Part shown: in pieces, positions 1 to 8,200 of the stretch
Layout: each line of letters begins with the position of its first letter
How positions within the stretch are numbered: the first letter of the stretch is position 1
Origin: JBCDBH01 sp039184055
GTDB lineage: Bacteria; Acidobacteriota; Thermoanaerobaculia; Multivoradales; J023
DNA length: 36,979 bases
NCBI GenBank assembly: GCA_039184055.1
Contig: JBCDBH010000011.1
Location: forward strand, 1 to 36,979
Direction: 5' to 3'
Program-made: the position numbers and the translations under genes
Notes under the pieces: model-generated
Database searches by the model: none
What the model was told of the DNA's origin: nothing
The model's input: the letters and a program-made list of their open reading frames with translations, nothing else

Positions 1-189
1 CAGTGGTCCGTTGTGCAAATAGCCACGTGCGTCCTCGACGGTACGTACGCCCTTGTCACCGATAAAGCGGAGAAACGACGGCTCGTTGAGCAGCCGAACG
101 ATCATCTCTGCGTCGTTGAGCGTAAAAGGACGGAGGTGGAGACGTGCCGTGTCGATCGAAACGTGAGTGTGCGGTAGGTTAGAGTTCAT
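1..189 (-). CDS. GNAT-family N-acetyltransferase (RimJ/RimL type), 5' part only
   Basis: The reading frame starts with ATG at 189 and runs off the left edge, giving 63 residues. The visible protein contains TARLHLRPFTLNDAEMIVRL, followed by a segment reading FLRFIGDKG and then VEDARGYL. This is the typical first strand-helix of RimJ/RimL-like GNAT enzymes, which acetylate an amino group from acetyl-CoA. The acetyl-CoA binding motif lies outside the window, so substrate and activity cannot be judged. It is divergent from the coiled-coil gene at 229, leaving only about 39 bases for both promoters. An upstream ATG at 199 is out of frame. No strong ribosome binding site is visible. The family call is fairly safe; the substrate is unknown. 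Confidence 0.75.
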   Translation of the reverse strand, partial: MNSNLPHTHVSIDTARLHLRPFTLNDAEMIVRLLNEPSFLRFIGDKGVRTVEDARGYLHNGPL

Positions 190-228
190 CGAAAGTCATT
201 CTAGAGGCAAAGGGTGGGGCCAATCGTG

Positions 229-1233
229 ATGATTCGATCGAAGACTTGTCGACTCGTTCTGCTTACGTTCTGCGCGTGCCTCGTCCTTCCCAACGCGTCC
301 GCCGAAGCGTCACGAATCAAGAATCTGTGGAAGACCGTCGCACCCACCGTCAAGAAGGTCGGCGAGTTCGTCATGACGACGACGATCGGGGTCGGCACGG
401 GGCAAGCCTACGAAATCTTGACCGGCCAAGATCCCGAGACCGAGCTCAGACGTCTTCTGCCTGAGATCCTCGACGAGATCGCCGTCACGACGGGTCCCGA
501 GCGAGAGTGGATCCAGGCTCAGCTCGAGGCGGTGGAAACGCAAATCGACCTCGTGCAATACGCCCAGGACATCGCACGTGGCGACATCGAAGTGACCCAG
601 GCCGACCTCGACGCTCTGCGATCGGATCAACAACGCCTCTTGAGCGATCTCGACTACTTGGAAGGCCGCGTCGACCGACTCGAGGTCGACATGGCGGAGT
701 TGCGATCCCGAGTCGACTTTCTCGAGGATGTGTACATCCGTGATTGCCTCGACCTTCGCACCGCGCCGAGAGTCGGTATCGAAGGCTTCGCCCACCGCGA
801 GACGCCACGCAACACCCACATGCGAGACGACGACGGGCAGGGAATCGCGGCTCGCACGCGGCTACTCCTCGATGCGTGCACGCCCGACCTGACGCAGCGC
901 GGCCTGCTCGTCCAGCTCGTGCTGACGACCTTCGATCTGCGCGAAGAGATCTCGCTGCTGGTGACCTTCAAAGACCTCCGACTCGGTGGCTTCGACTCGA
1001 CCACCCTCAACCATCTCTCGCGCTTCGAATACCCGCTCTACCAGCCCCGTTACGCCATCGACGGTCAGGTCCAAGAGCTCTTCATCCCCTACGATCAAAT
1101 GCCCTTCTCGGCGTCGTCCCAAGTCGTCATCGCCTTCGTCCTCGCCCACGACAGACGCCCCATCTACAGCATTCCCGATCAGGTCATCACCTGTCTCCCG
1201 GGGCGTCAGGTCACATGTCGGTGGGGTCGGTGA
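229..1233 (+). CDS. Exported coiled-coil protein of unknown function
   Basis: This 334-residue protein begins with a signal peptide (MIRSKTCRL, then a hydrophobic stretch ending in NASA, with likely cleavage near residue 25). Residues roughly 80-165 are heptad-rich and charged (for example LEGRVDRLEVDMAELRSRV), so a long coiled coil is predicted. The C-terminal half is a mixed globular region with four cysteines, two of them in the last 15 residues. I do not recognise a family. ATG 229 is preceded by AGGGTGGGG at a suitable distance; GTG codons at 214 and 226 are possible but less likely starts. Its last 19 bases overlap the methyltransferase gene, so the two are probably cotranscribed. Most likely periplasmic. 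Confidence 0.65.
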   Translation: MIRSKTCRLVLLTFCACLVLPNASAEASRIKNLWKTVAPTVKKVGEFVMTTTIGVGTGQAYEILTGQDPETELRRLLPEILDEIAVTTGPEREWIQAQLEAVETQIDLVQYAQDIARGDIEVTQADLDALRSDQQRLLSDLDYLEGRVDRLEVDMAELRSRVDFLEDVYIRDCLDLRTAPRVGIEGFAHRETPRNTHMRDDDGQGIAARTRLLLDACTPDLTQRGLLVQLVLTTFDLREEISLLVTFKDLRLGGFDSTTLNHLSRFEYPLYQPRYAIDGQVQELFIPYDQMPFSASSQVVIAFVLAHDRRPIYSIPDQVITCLPGRQVTCRWGR

Positions 1234-2078
1234 ACAACGAAGCCGACACGCGGCATCTCTACGATTGGTTGTCGCGGTACAACCTGTGGCTCAACTGGTG
1301 GCGATATCGCGACCGCGACGCTGAGCTGACGATGCACAAAACGCTGCGGCCACCGGCCGATGCGGGCTACGAGGGCGCGGCGACCTGGCTTTACGTCAAC
1401 GACCTGGCGCTCGAAGCCGCGCGGGTTCCGGAAGCGCCACGAGTCCTGGACGCGGGCTGTGGCTTTGGTGGCACGATGTTTCGCTGGTACGAAAAGGTGG
1501 GTGGACGCTACGACGGCCTAACGCTCAGCCGCGTCCAGCAGCGGGTGGCCGAGCGCGTGGCACGCAAGCGGGGGATCGCCGACTGTCGTTTTCTTCTCCA
1601 GAGCTACGACGATCCGCTCGACGGGCTCTACGACACCGTGGTGGTGATCGAGGCCTTGATTCACAGTCCAGACTTCGCGACTTCGTTCGAGAATCTATGG
1701 CGAGCGGTCAAACCCGGCGGCACGATGGTGATCGTGGAGGACGTGGCCCGCGCGTCCGCGCCGAGCGATCCCGATTTCACGGTGATTCGCGAGCATTGGG
1801 GACTGGCAGACGTGCCGGACGACGAAGCCTACGCTCGAGCGATGGACCGCGCAGATCTCGAGCTCATCCAAGATGACGATCATTCGGCGGGTTACGTGAC
1901 GCAATCCCTCGAAGAGAACGCGCGACGCGAGCGGCAGTATCGACGCTTGCATCGCCTGTTGCCGTTTGCCGGCGTGCGGGTGGTGCTCGATGCCTATATC
2001 GGTGGCGTGGCGCTCGAACGGTTACACCAGAACGGTCATTTCCGCTATCGCTTGCTCGCCATGAGGAAACGTGGCTGA
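1215..2078 (+). CDS. Class I SAM-dependent methyltransferase
   Basis: The protein has 287 residues with a Rossmann-type SAM-binding core. Motif I reads VLDAGCGFGGTMF. It is followed by DGLTLSRVQQRVAERV, the YDTVVVIEALIHSPD strand and LWRAVKPGGTMVIVED. The ending HFRYRLLAMRK is common in small-molecule N-, C- or O-methyltransferases of the sarcosine/dimethylglycine and geranyl-diphosphate methyltransferase type. The substrate cannot be told. An open frame extends back to 744, but the upstream part is only an alternative frame of the coiled-coil gene, so ATG 1215 is chosen; GTG 1221 or 1230 are alternatives. It overlaps the upstream gene by 19 bases and is tail-to-tail with the kinase gene, sharing 57 bases of coding sequence. 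Confidence 0.85.
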   Translation: MSVGSVNNEADTRHLYDWLSRYNLWLNWWRYRDRDAELTMHKTLRPPADAGYEGAATWLYVNDLALEAARVPEAPRVLDAGCGFGGTMFRWYEKVGGRYDGLTLSRVQQRVAERVARKRGIADCRFLLQSYDDPLDGLYDTVVVIEALIHSPDFATSFENLWRAVKPGGTMVIVEDVARASAPSDPDFTVIREHWGLADVPDDEAYARAMDRADLELIQDDDHSAGYVTQSLEENARRERQYRRLHRLLPFAGVRVVLDAYIGGVALERLHQNGHFRYRLLAMRKRG

Positions 2079-4574
2079 CAGGCCCGCCACAGTGTCGCTA
2101 GCGCTAGCCTCCGCTTCGAGCGCTTCGCGTGCCTGGCGGGTTTCCAGGGTCGGTGCGCCATCCGGCCCGAACACCTTCTGACGAATCATCAGCGCGCGCT
2201 CGAAGAGCACGCGAGCCTCGGAACTTCGGCCCTGGAGCTGACGCAATTCTCCCTGGAAATGCAGGATCTCGGCGACTACGTGGTGCTCGCTGCCAAAGTC
2301 GGGTTCGATCGCGGCAAGGGCTTTGGCGAAGATCGCGTCGGCTTCCTCGAGACGTCCTTGGCGTAGGCGTACCAGAGCAACGTTGCTGAGCACGAGCTGG
2401 CTGAGAAATTGCTCTTCGCCATAGAGCTTCACATGGCTGGCCAACGCTGTATCCAAGAAGGTTTCGGCCTCGTCGAGACGACCTTGACGGGCCAGCATGG
2501 CGCCCATGTTGCGTTGCGCGGCGGCGACCAGAGGATGGACGTCGGGTAGAAAAACACTGGCGTTGTCGAGCGCATCGGTGAGATACGGCTCGGCTTCGTC
2601 GGGACGCCCGAGCTCGATCAGCCCCTGACCCGCGTTGATCAGCCCGACCACGGTCGCCTGGTGGTGCGGGCCGGAAATCTCCTGGGCGAGTCGTAAACCT
2701 TCCTTCGTCACCTCGTGTGATCGTTCGAGATCTCCTTTGTCGGCGTACAGACTGCCGAGAATGAAGGAGATCGTAAGCTGAGAGCGGAGGTCGGGAGTTG
2801 GCTGTGCTTTTGCCATTGCGACCGCTTCGAGCAGGATCCGCTCGGCCTCGTCGAGCTTGCGCTGATGACTGAGCATGAGACCGAGCTGGTGCAGGACTTT
2901 GATCTGCTCGCTTCCGCCGCGTCGTTCTGTTTGTTCGATGTTCTCGAGGGCGGCGCGAAATCGAGCCTCGGCTTCGACGGGCCGCTGTCGTTCCTTGTAT
3001 AGATTGCCGAGCGCCAGCTGGACCGCGAAGTGGTGGTGTGGTTGGGCTTCAGGCGCCTCGCCGAGGGCATCGAGGGAGCGTTCGAGCAAGGCCTCGGCCT
3101 CGTCGAAGAGCGCCAGTTCTTTGTAGGCGCGGCCCATGGCGTTGAGAACACGGGATTGGACGAGCGGCTGATCGGCCAGCTGGTCGGTACGCTCGACCGC
3201 CGCGTCGAGGAGCTCGCGTGCCGTCAGGTCACGGCTGGTGGCGTCGACGGGTGCCGCCGAGTCGAAAAGGGTCTCGAGAAAACCCGCCACTTGGTTGGCC
3301 ACGGCGGCTTCGCGATTCGCCCGTTCTTTCTCCTGCTCCGCGCGCCGCGCTTCCAGCGTTCGCGCGATCAGGCCGCCGATCAGGGCGAGCATCACCATGA
3401 CCGCGAGGATCGCCGGTACGGCGTTTCGCCGTAGCCATTTCCCCGCGCGATAGGTGAACCGATCGGGTACGGCGCTGACCGGTTGACCGGTGACATACCG
3501 TCGTAGGTCGGCGCCGAAGTGATCGACCGAGGCATAGCGACGAGACGGTTCTTTGCGCAAGGCCGTGCCGACGATGGCGTCGAGCTCACCGACCAACCGT
3601 CGAGCCGGAACGGCACCATCGTCGCCGTGCTGTCGCGTCGCGACGCTGACGCGCACCGGATCGACTTCGGAGATCGCTCGAGCGAGTCGCGCCGGTGAGG
3701 CATGGCTGTCTTCACCGTACGGCGACACACCCGAGAGCAGCTCGTAGAGCACGATTCCCAGGCTGTAGATGTCGGTCGCGACGGTGATCGCCTCGGCAGC
3801 GATTTGCTCTGGACTGGCGTAACGGGGCGTCAGCGGCAGGGTTCCGGTTCGGGTTGCCACCGTTTCGTGCTCGTCATCGAGGATCTTGGCGATACCGAAA
3901 TCGAGTAGCTTGGGCTGACCGTCTTTTGTGATCAGGATATTTGCCGGTTTGATGTCGCGGTGAACGATCAGCCGCGCATGAGCGTGCGCCACCGCGTCGC
4001 ATACCTTCGTCATCAGCCTGAGCCGCTCTTCGAGGCTGGCGTTTCGGCGGCGGCAATAGACGTCGATCGGCTCACCCTCGATGAACTCCATCACCAGGTA
4101 GGGTGCCCCATGCTCGGTGGTTCCGCCGTCGAGCAGACGCGCGATCGCTGGATGCTCGAGGTCGGCGAGGATCTGTCGCTCGTTGCGGAAACGCTCCGTG
4201 GCGACCTCGGTCGACAGGTAACGCGACATGACCTTGATCGCGACCTGCTGGTCGTATTCCCCGTCGTCACGCAAGGCGGCGTAGACCACCCCCATCCCGC
4301 CACGACCGAGCTCGTGGACGATGCGATACGGACCGAGACGATCGCTCGGTTCGATCACCGGGCCGATCAGCGCGTCGGTGGCGGCGGCGATCCGGGGGCG
4401 AAACCGATCGGCCGCCACCCGATCCGCGTCGAGCAGGGCTTCGACTTCCTCACGGAGCGTCGGGTCGTCCGCGCACGCCTCGCTCAGGTAGGCGGCTCGG
4501 TCCTCGGTGGGTAGCTCGGAGGCATGATCGAAAATCGTTCGGGCTTCGAGCCAGCGCTCGCGCTCGTCATTCAT
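2022..4574 (-). CDS. Membrane Ser/Thr protein kinase with C-terminal TPR repeats
   Basis: This 850-residue protein has an N-terminal segment (EVEALLDAD) common to sigma-linked kinases, then a PknB-type kinase domain at about 83-360. Visible motifs are the Gly-rich loop GRGGMGVVY (90-98), VAIK with Lys114, HRDIKPAN (205-212), DFG (225-227) and SPEQ (254-257), so it should be active. One membrane helix spans about 384-406. The rest, to about 830, is a series of TPR repeats predicted to lie outside the cytoplasm and to act as a sensor or docking surface. ATG 4574 overlaps the sigma factor stop (ATGA), so the two are translationally coupled. In this family the kinase usually acts with its sigma factor. 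The last ~19 codons read antisense to the end of the methyltransferase gene. Confidence 0.93.
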   Translation of the reverse strand: MNDERERWLEARTIFDHASELPTEDRAAYLSEACADDPTLREEVEALLDADRVAADRFRPRIAAATDALIGPVIEPSDRLGPYRIVHELGRGGMGVVYAALRDDGEYDQQVAIKVMSRYLSTEVATERFRNERQILADLEHPAIARLLDGGTTEHGAPYLVMEFIEGEPIDVYCRRRNASLEERLRLMTKVCDAVAHAHARLIVHRDIKPANILITKDGQPKLLDFGIAKILDDEHETVATRTGTLPLTPRYASPEQIAAEAITVATDIYSLGIVLYELLSGVSPYGEDSHASPARLARAISEVDPVRVSVATRQHGDDGAVPARRLVGELDAIVGTALRKEPSRRYASVDHFGADLRRYVTGQPVSAVPDRFTYRAGKWLRRNAVPAILAVMVMLALIGGLIARTLEARRAEQEKERANREAAVANQVAGFLETLFDSAAPVDATSRDLTARELLDAAVERTDQLADQPLVQSRVLNAMGRAYKELALFDEAEALLERSLDALGEAPEAQPHHHFAVQLALGNLYKERQRPVEAEARFRAALENIEQTERRGGSEQIKVLHQLGLMLSHQRKLDEAERILLEAVAMAKAQPTPDLRSQLTISFILGSLYADKGDLERSHEVTKEGLRLAQEISGPHHQATVVGLINAGQGLIELGRPDEAEPYLTDALDNASVFLPDVHPLVAAAQRNMGAMLARQGRLDEAETFLDTALASHVKLYGEEQFLSQLVLSNVALVRLRQGRLEEADAIFAKALAAIEPDFGSEHHVVAEILHFQGELRQLQGRSSEARVLFERALMIRQKVFGPDGAPTLETRQAREALEAEASASDTVAGLSATFPHGEQAIAEMTVLV

Positions 4575-5164
4575 GCTGGATTCTCCAGAGGCTTCGTCTG
4601 CAGCTGACGGTAGAGCCAAGCCTGCCCCGAGCGGACCAGGCGATGGACCGCCGAGCGTGAGCGATCGGTGGCTCGAGCGATCTCCTCGAAGGTCAGGCCA
4701 CCGAAGAAATAGAGCTCGATGATGCGCGCCTGATCGTGATCGAGACGTTCGAGCGTGTCGAGCGCTTGATCCAAGGCCAGCAGGTCGACGACGGTGTCGG
4801 CGGCCGATGCGTCCTGGCGATGCCAATCTTCGAGGGTGATCTTCAACGGGTCACCACCACGTTTCTGTCGCTGCCGAGAACGCGCCTGGTCGACCAGCAC
4901 CCGTCGCATCGTGGTCGCGGCGAGGGTGTAGAAATGGGATCGATCACGCCACGAGACTTCCGCGGAAAGCAAGCGCAAGAACATCTCGTTGATCAATTCC
5001 GTGGGTTGCAGGGCGACATCCGAACGTTCTCTTCGCAGGCGGGCCACGGCGAGGCTGCGCAGCTCGCGATAGGCGATTTCGGTAAGGGTCTCGAGGGCGT
5101 CTTGATCGCCACCTCGCCAGGCAATCAACAGGCTGGTGAAATCGGCGGCATCGGGCGTCGGCAT
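4571..5164 (-). CDS. ECF sigma factor, kinase-linked (Sig-70_X6 type)
   Basis: The protein is 197 residues, the normal length for the group. Region 2 is visible as ALQPTELINEMFLRLL followed by FYTLAATTMRRVLVDQARS. Region 4 reads FFGGLTFEEIARATDRSRSA and includes the helix-turn-helix. The central block is diagnostic of the TIGR02999-type sigma factors found beside Ser/Thr kinases. It directs RNA polymerase to a dedicated promoter set, probably under control of the kinase encoded by the overlapping downstream gene. ATG 5164 is preferred because the upstream extension (to 5248) has no sigma-like residues. A TATACT hexamer lies at 5174-5179, only about ten bases upstream, so a very short leader is possible if it is a -10 box. 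Confidence 0.92.
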   Translation of the reverse strand: MPTPDAADFTSLLIAWRGGDQDALETLTEIAYRELRSLAVARLRRERSDVALQPTELINEMFLRLLSAEVSWRDRSHFYTLAATTMRRVLVDQARSRQRQKRGGDPLKITLEDWHRQDASAADTVVDLLALDQALDTLERLDHDQARIIELYFFGGLTFEEIARATDRSRSAVHRLVRSGQAWLYRQLQTKPLENPA

Positions 5165-5242
5165 GTGCCGTCGAGTATAGCGACGGCCGATGCATGCCTG
5201 TTGCCGAACGATCTGCCACCGAGGAGCCGAGTGGGATCCCAA

Positions 5243-5276
5243 CCCCACGCCACGCTTTGTCGAACGTGACGTGGGG
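5243..5276 (-). terminator. Terminator-like hairpin behind the FG-GAP gene
   Basis: The arms 5243-5254 and 5265-5276 pair over 12 positions with a 10-base loop. In the minus-strand RNA one pair is a G-U wobble and the other eleven are Watson-Crick. It begins about ten bases after the stop of the giant exported protein gene and before the sigma factor gene, so it probably separates their transcription. The downstream T-run is weak, so it may be a partial terminator or an RNA-stabilising hairpin. Confidence 0.55.
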
Positions 5277-5285
5277 AGTCGGTGA

Positions 5286-8200
5286 TCAGGGTACGGTCAC
5301 CGACCAGGCCGAGGTCGTTCCGGACTCGAAGCCGTCAGCGAAGAGCGCCGTCGATGCCCAGAGTCGGTCGACAAACGCTTCGAATCCACTCCCGCTGGTG
5401 AGCTCCAGGTCCACACCGCAAAGCGCCGAGACATCGGCGGTGGCGACGTGTTCGATCAACTGCCAGGCACCCGCCGTCGGGGTCAGCAAGACCTGATTCG
5501 AGCTTTCACCCACCACCGGTCCCGTACAGGCGGGTTGTGCGAAGAGCTCACAGCGCAGGTTGGCGGTCACCTCGACGTCGGGCATGCCATCGATCCGGAC
5601 CCGTGCCGCGAGCTCGATCGACGGACCGACGACGTCGAAGCACTGGCCGATGGCGAAGCGCGTGCTGCCGAGGGTGGTGATGCCGATCGATCCAGACAGG
5701 CTCGAATCGTCCGCGTCGTTGGTGCTGTACGCGAACTCGGAACCGTCGTTCGCCACCTCGGCGACCAGACTCCAGCCGGCAAGGTCACAATCGGTTTGAC
5801 CGTTGATGAAGCGGTTCGCCTCGTCGACGCGGAACGCCACGTCGAAGGTGTCGACCAACTCGTTGCCCGCCGCATCCTGCAAGGCGTCACACACCAGGAG
5901 ACGGTATAGGCCGTCGTCCAGCACGCGTGGTAGCTCGACACGCACGCCGTCCGTCGTGGGTTCGGGGACGATCGCCGAGGTGAAGATCCGCAGGTCGTCA
6001 CCATCGAGCGCGTCACAGGCGAGGGTGGTGACATCCTGGTCCGGGCCACTCGCGATCAACTGGTAATTATCTGGATTGACGACACTTCCCGGTTCGTCAG
6101 GCGTGTCCGCAAACGCCATCGGTTCGCTGAACAGCACGTCGAGGCCGTCGAAGCCTTGACGCACCTCCGTGCAGACATCGATGTCACCGGTCGGTGCGGT
6201 GATCGAGACCACCTGTGGCGCGATCACGTCGAGCACGATCAGCTCGACGTCCGACGGGGCGCTGGTATCCACGCCACCCGAGTCGGTGCCACCATCGTCC
6301 ATCAGGGTTACCGTCAGGAGGGCCGAACCGTCCATGACGCCGGCCGCCAGGGTGAAGGTCAACGTGCCATCCGCCGCCAAGGCGGGGCCGACGGCGAAGA
6401 GCTCGGGTGCCGAGTTGCTCACGATCTGGAACTGAAGGACTTGTCCGGCCTCGTTCTCGGGTCCAGGGCTGATCTCCGTGGCGAAATCAACCACCGTCTG
6501 TGGTGTAGAGATGGACTCGACCTCGAGAGACGCCGGGATCTCGAAGCTCGGTGGATCGTTGACTGCCGTGACGTCGATGTCGAAGCTCTGCTCGATGCTC
6601 TGATCCACGCCGCCGTTCGCCGTGCCGCCGTCGTCCATCAACACCACGGTAATGGTCGCCGTACCGTTGGCATCGGTGGCCGCGGTATAGGTCAGCGTGC
6701 CATCGGTCGAAAGCGCGGGCGGAGTGGAGAAGAGCTCTGGATCGGTGTTGTCGGTGACCACGAAGTCGAGAACCTGACCAGCCTCGTTGTCGGGACCCGC
6801 GCTGATCGCGGTGGCAAAGCTAGCTACGGATTGCGCGCCGGCGTCTTCCAGCGACGAGGTGGATGACGTGATCGCGAAGGTGGGTGCGTCGTTGACCGCC
6901 TCGACCACAACGTCGAAACTCTGGTCGGCGCTGTGGTCGACGCCACCGTTCGAGGTGCCACCGTCATCTCTCAGACGCACCGTCAGAGTCGCGGTGCCCA
7001 CGGCGTCCGCCGCCGTTTCGTAGGTTAGCGTGCCGTCGGTGGCAATCCCTGGCAGCGTGGCGAACAGGCTCGCGTTCGTGTTGCCGGTGATCTCGAAGGT
7101 CGTGACCTGTCCTGCTTCATTCGCCGGACCTGGTGAGATGGCGAACGCGAACCCAGACACGGTTTGCGGCGCCGCGTCTTCGCTCGAGATGTGTTGAGCG
7201 GTGATGTCGAACGACGGTGGGTCGTTGACCGGAGCGACGGTCAAGGTCACCGTCGCGAGATTGCTCACCGCGACCCCGTCGTCGGCACGATAGGTGAAGG
7301 TATCGAAGCCGTTGAAATCAGGCGGTGGCATGTACTCGAAACCACCGTCGGCATCGAGGCCAGCCACCAAAGAGCCCTGAGTCGGCGGGTCGACCAGAAT
7401 CGCCGTCAGGGTGGTGCCGTTGGCGTCGGTATCCAGACCCCCGGCGCTGCCATCGAGCACATTGCTTGTCGCGTTTTGATCCTCGAAGAGCATGAGGCCA
7501 TCATCCTGCGCCACGGGCGCGGCGTTGAAGCCGAGCGGCACCGTTGCGACGTTTGCCGCGTACTCCAAAGTCAGAGGGAGGTCGTTGACCGCGTCCTCCC
7601 CCGTGCTGGACGCCTCGGTGATGTGACTGAAGCGAAAGCCATCGATCACCGTCGACGAAGCCGTGGCCTCGAAGGCCGGCACGATGAAGTAGACGCGCGT
7701 GTCGGTGGCGGCGATCTGCGCCGCGACTTGATCGTCGGCGACTTCCAGGGTCGCCACGCCGGCGTCGAGCACAAAGCTCTGCAGCGAGGCGATCTCGGTA
7801 TCGCTTTCAGGCTCGAAGCTACCCGAGCCGTCGTCGGCGTAGAGCGACAGCGATGCCAAGAGATCGTCGGCTTCCATGTCGGTCATCGGCGCTTCTGCGG
7901 TTTTCTCGAGAAGAACTTCCACCGTTGCTAGCTCGACCGCCGAATCGCCGGTCCGGCCGCGATGCACCGCATCGATTCGGAGCACCGCGACCGCGTTGCC
8001 TTCGGCGACCAGGGCCGGCGCGATATCGGTCGTCGGCAAGGCGATCTCGCCACCCAGATTGGCCCGCCAGTCGAGCTCTCCATCGCCACCCGCCGCGATC
8101 AGATCCAGCTTGCCATCGCCGTTTAGATCAGCGTCGATCACCGGTCCGGCAAGCGAAAGCGCATCGTCGACTTGATGTCGGGTCCAACTCGTACCGTCGC

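Noticed and set aside
744..1214. Long upstream extension of the methyltransferase frame
   Set aside because: It overlaps the coiled-coil protein in another frame and has Arg/Pro/His-rich shadow composition; family-like sequence starts at 1215.
4575..4826. Upstream extension of the kinase frame
   Set aside because: It lies inside the sigma factor gene; the ATGA overlap at 4571-4574 is the natural start.
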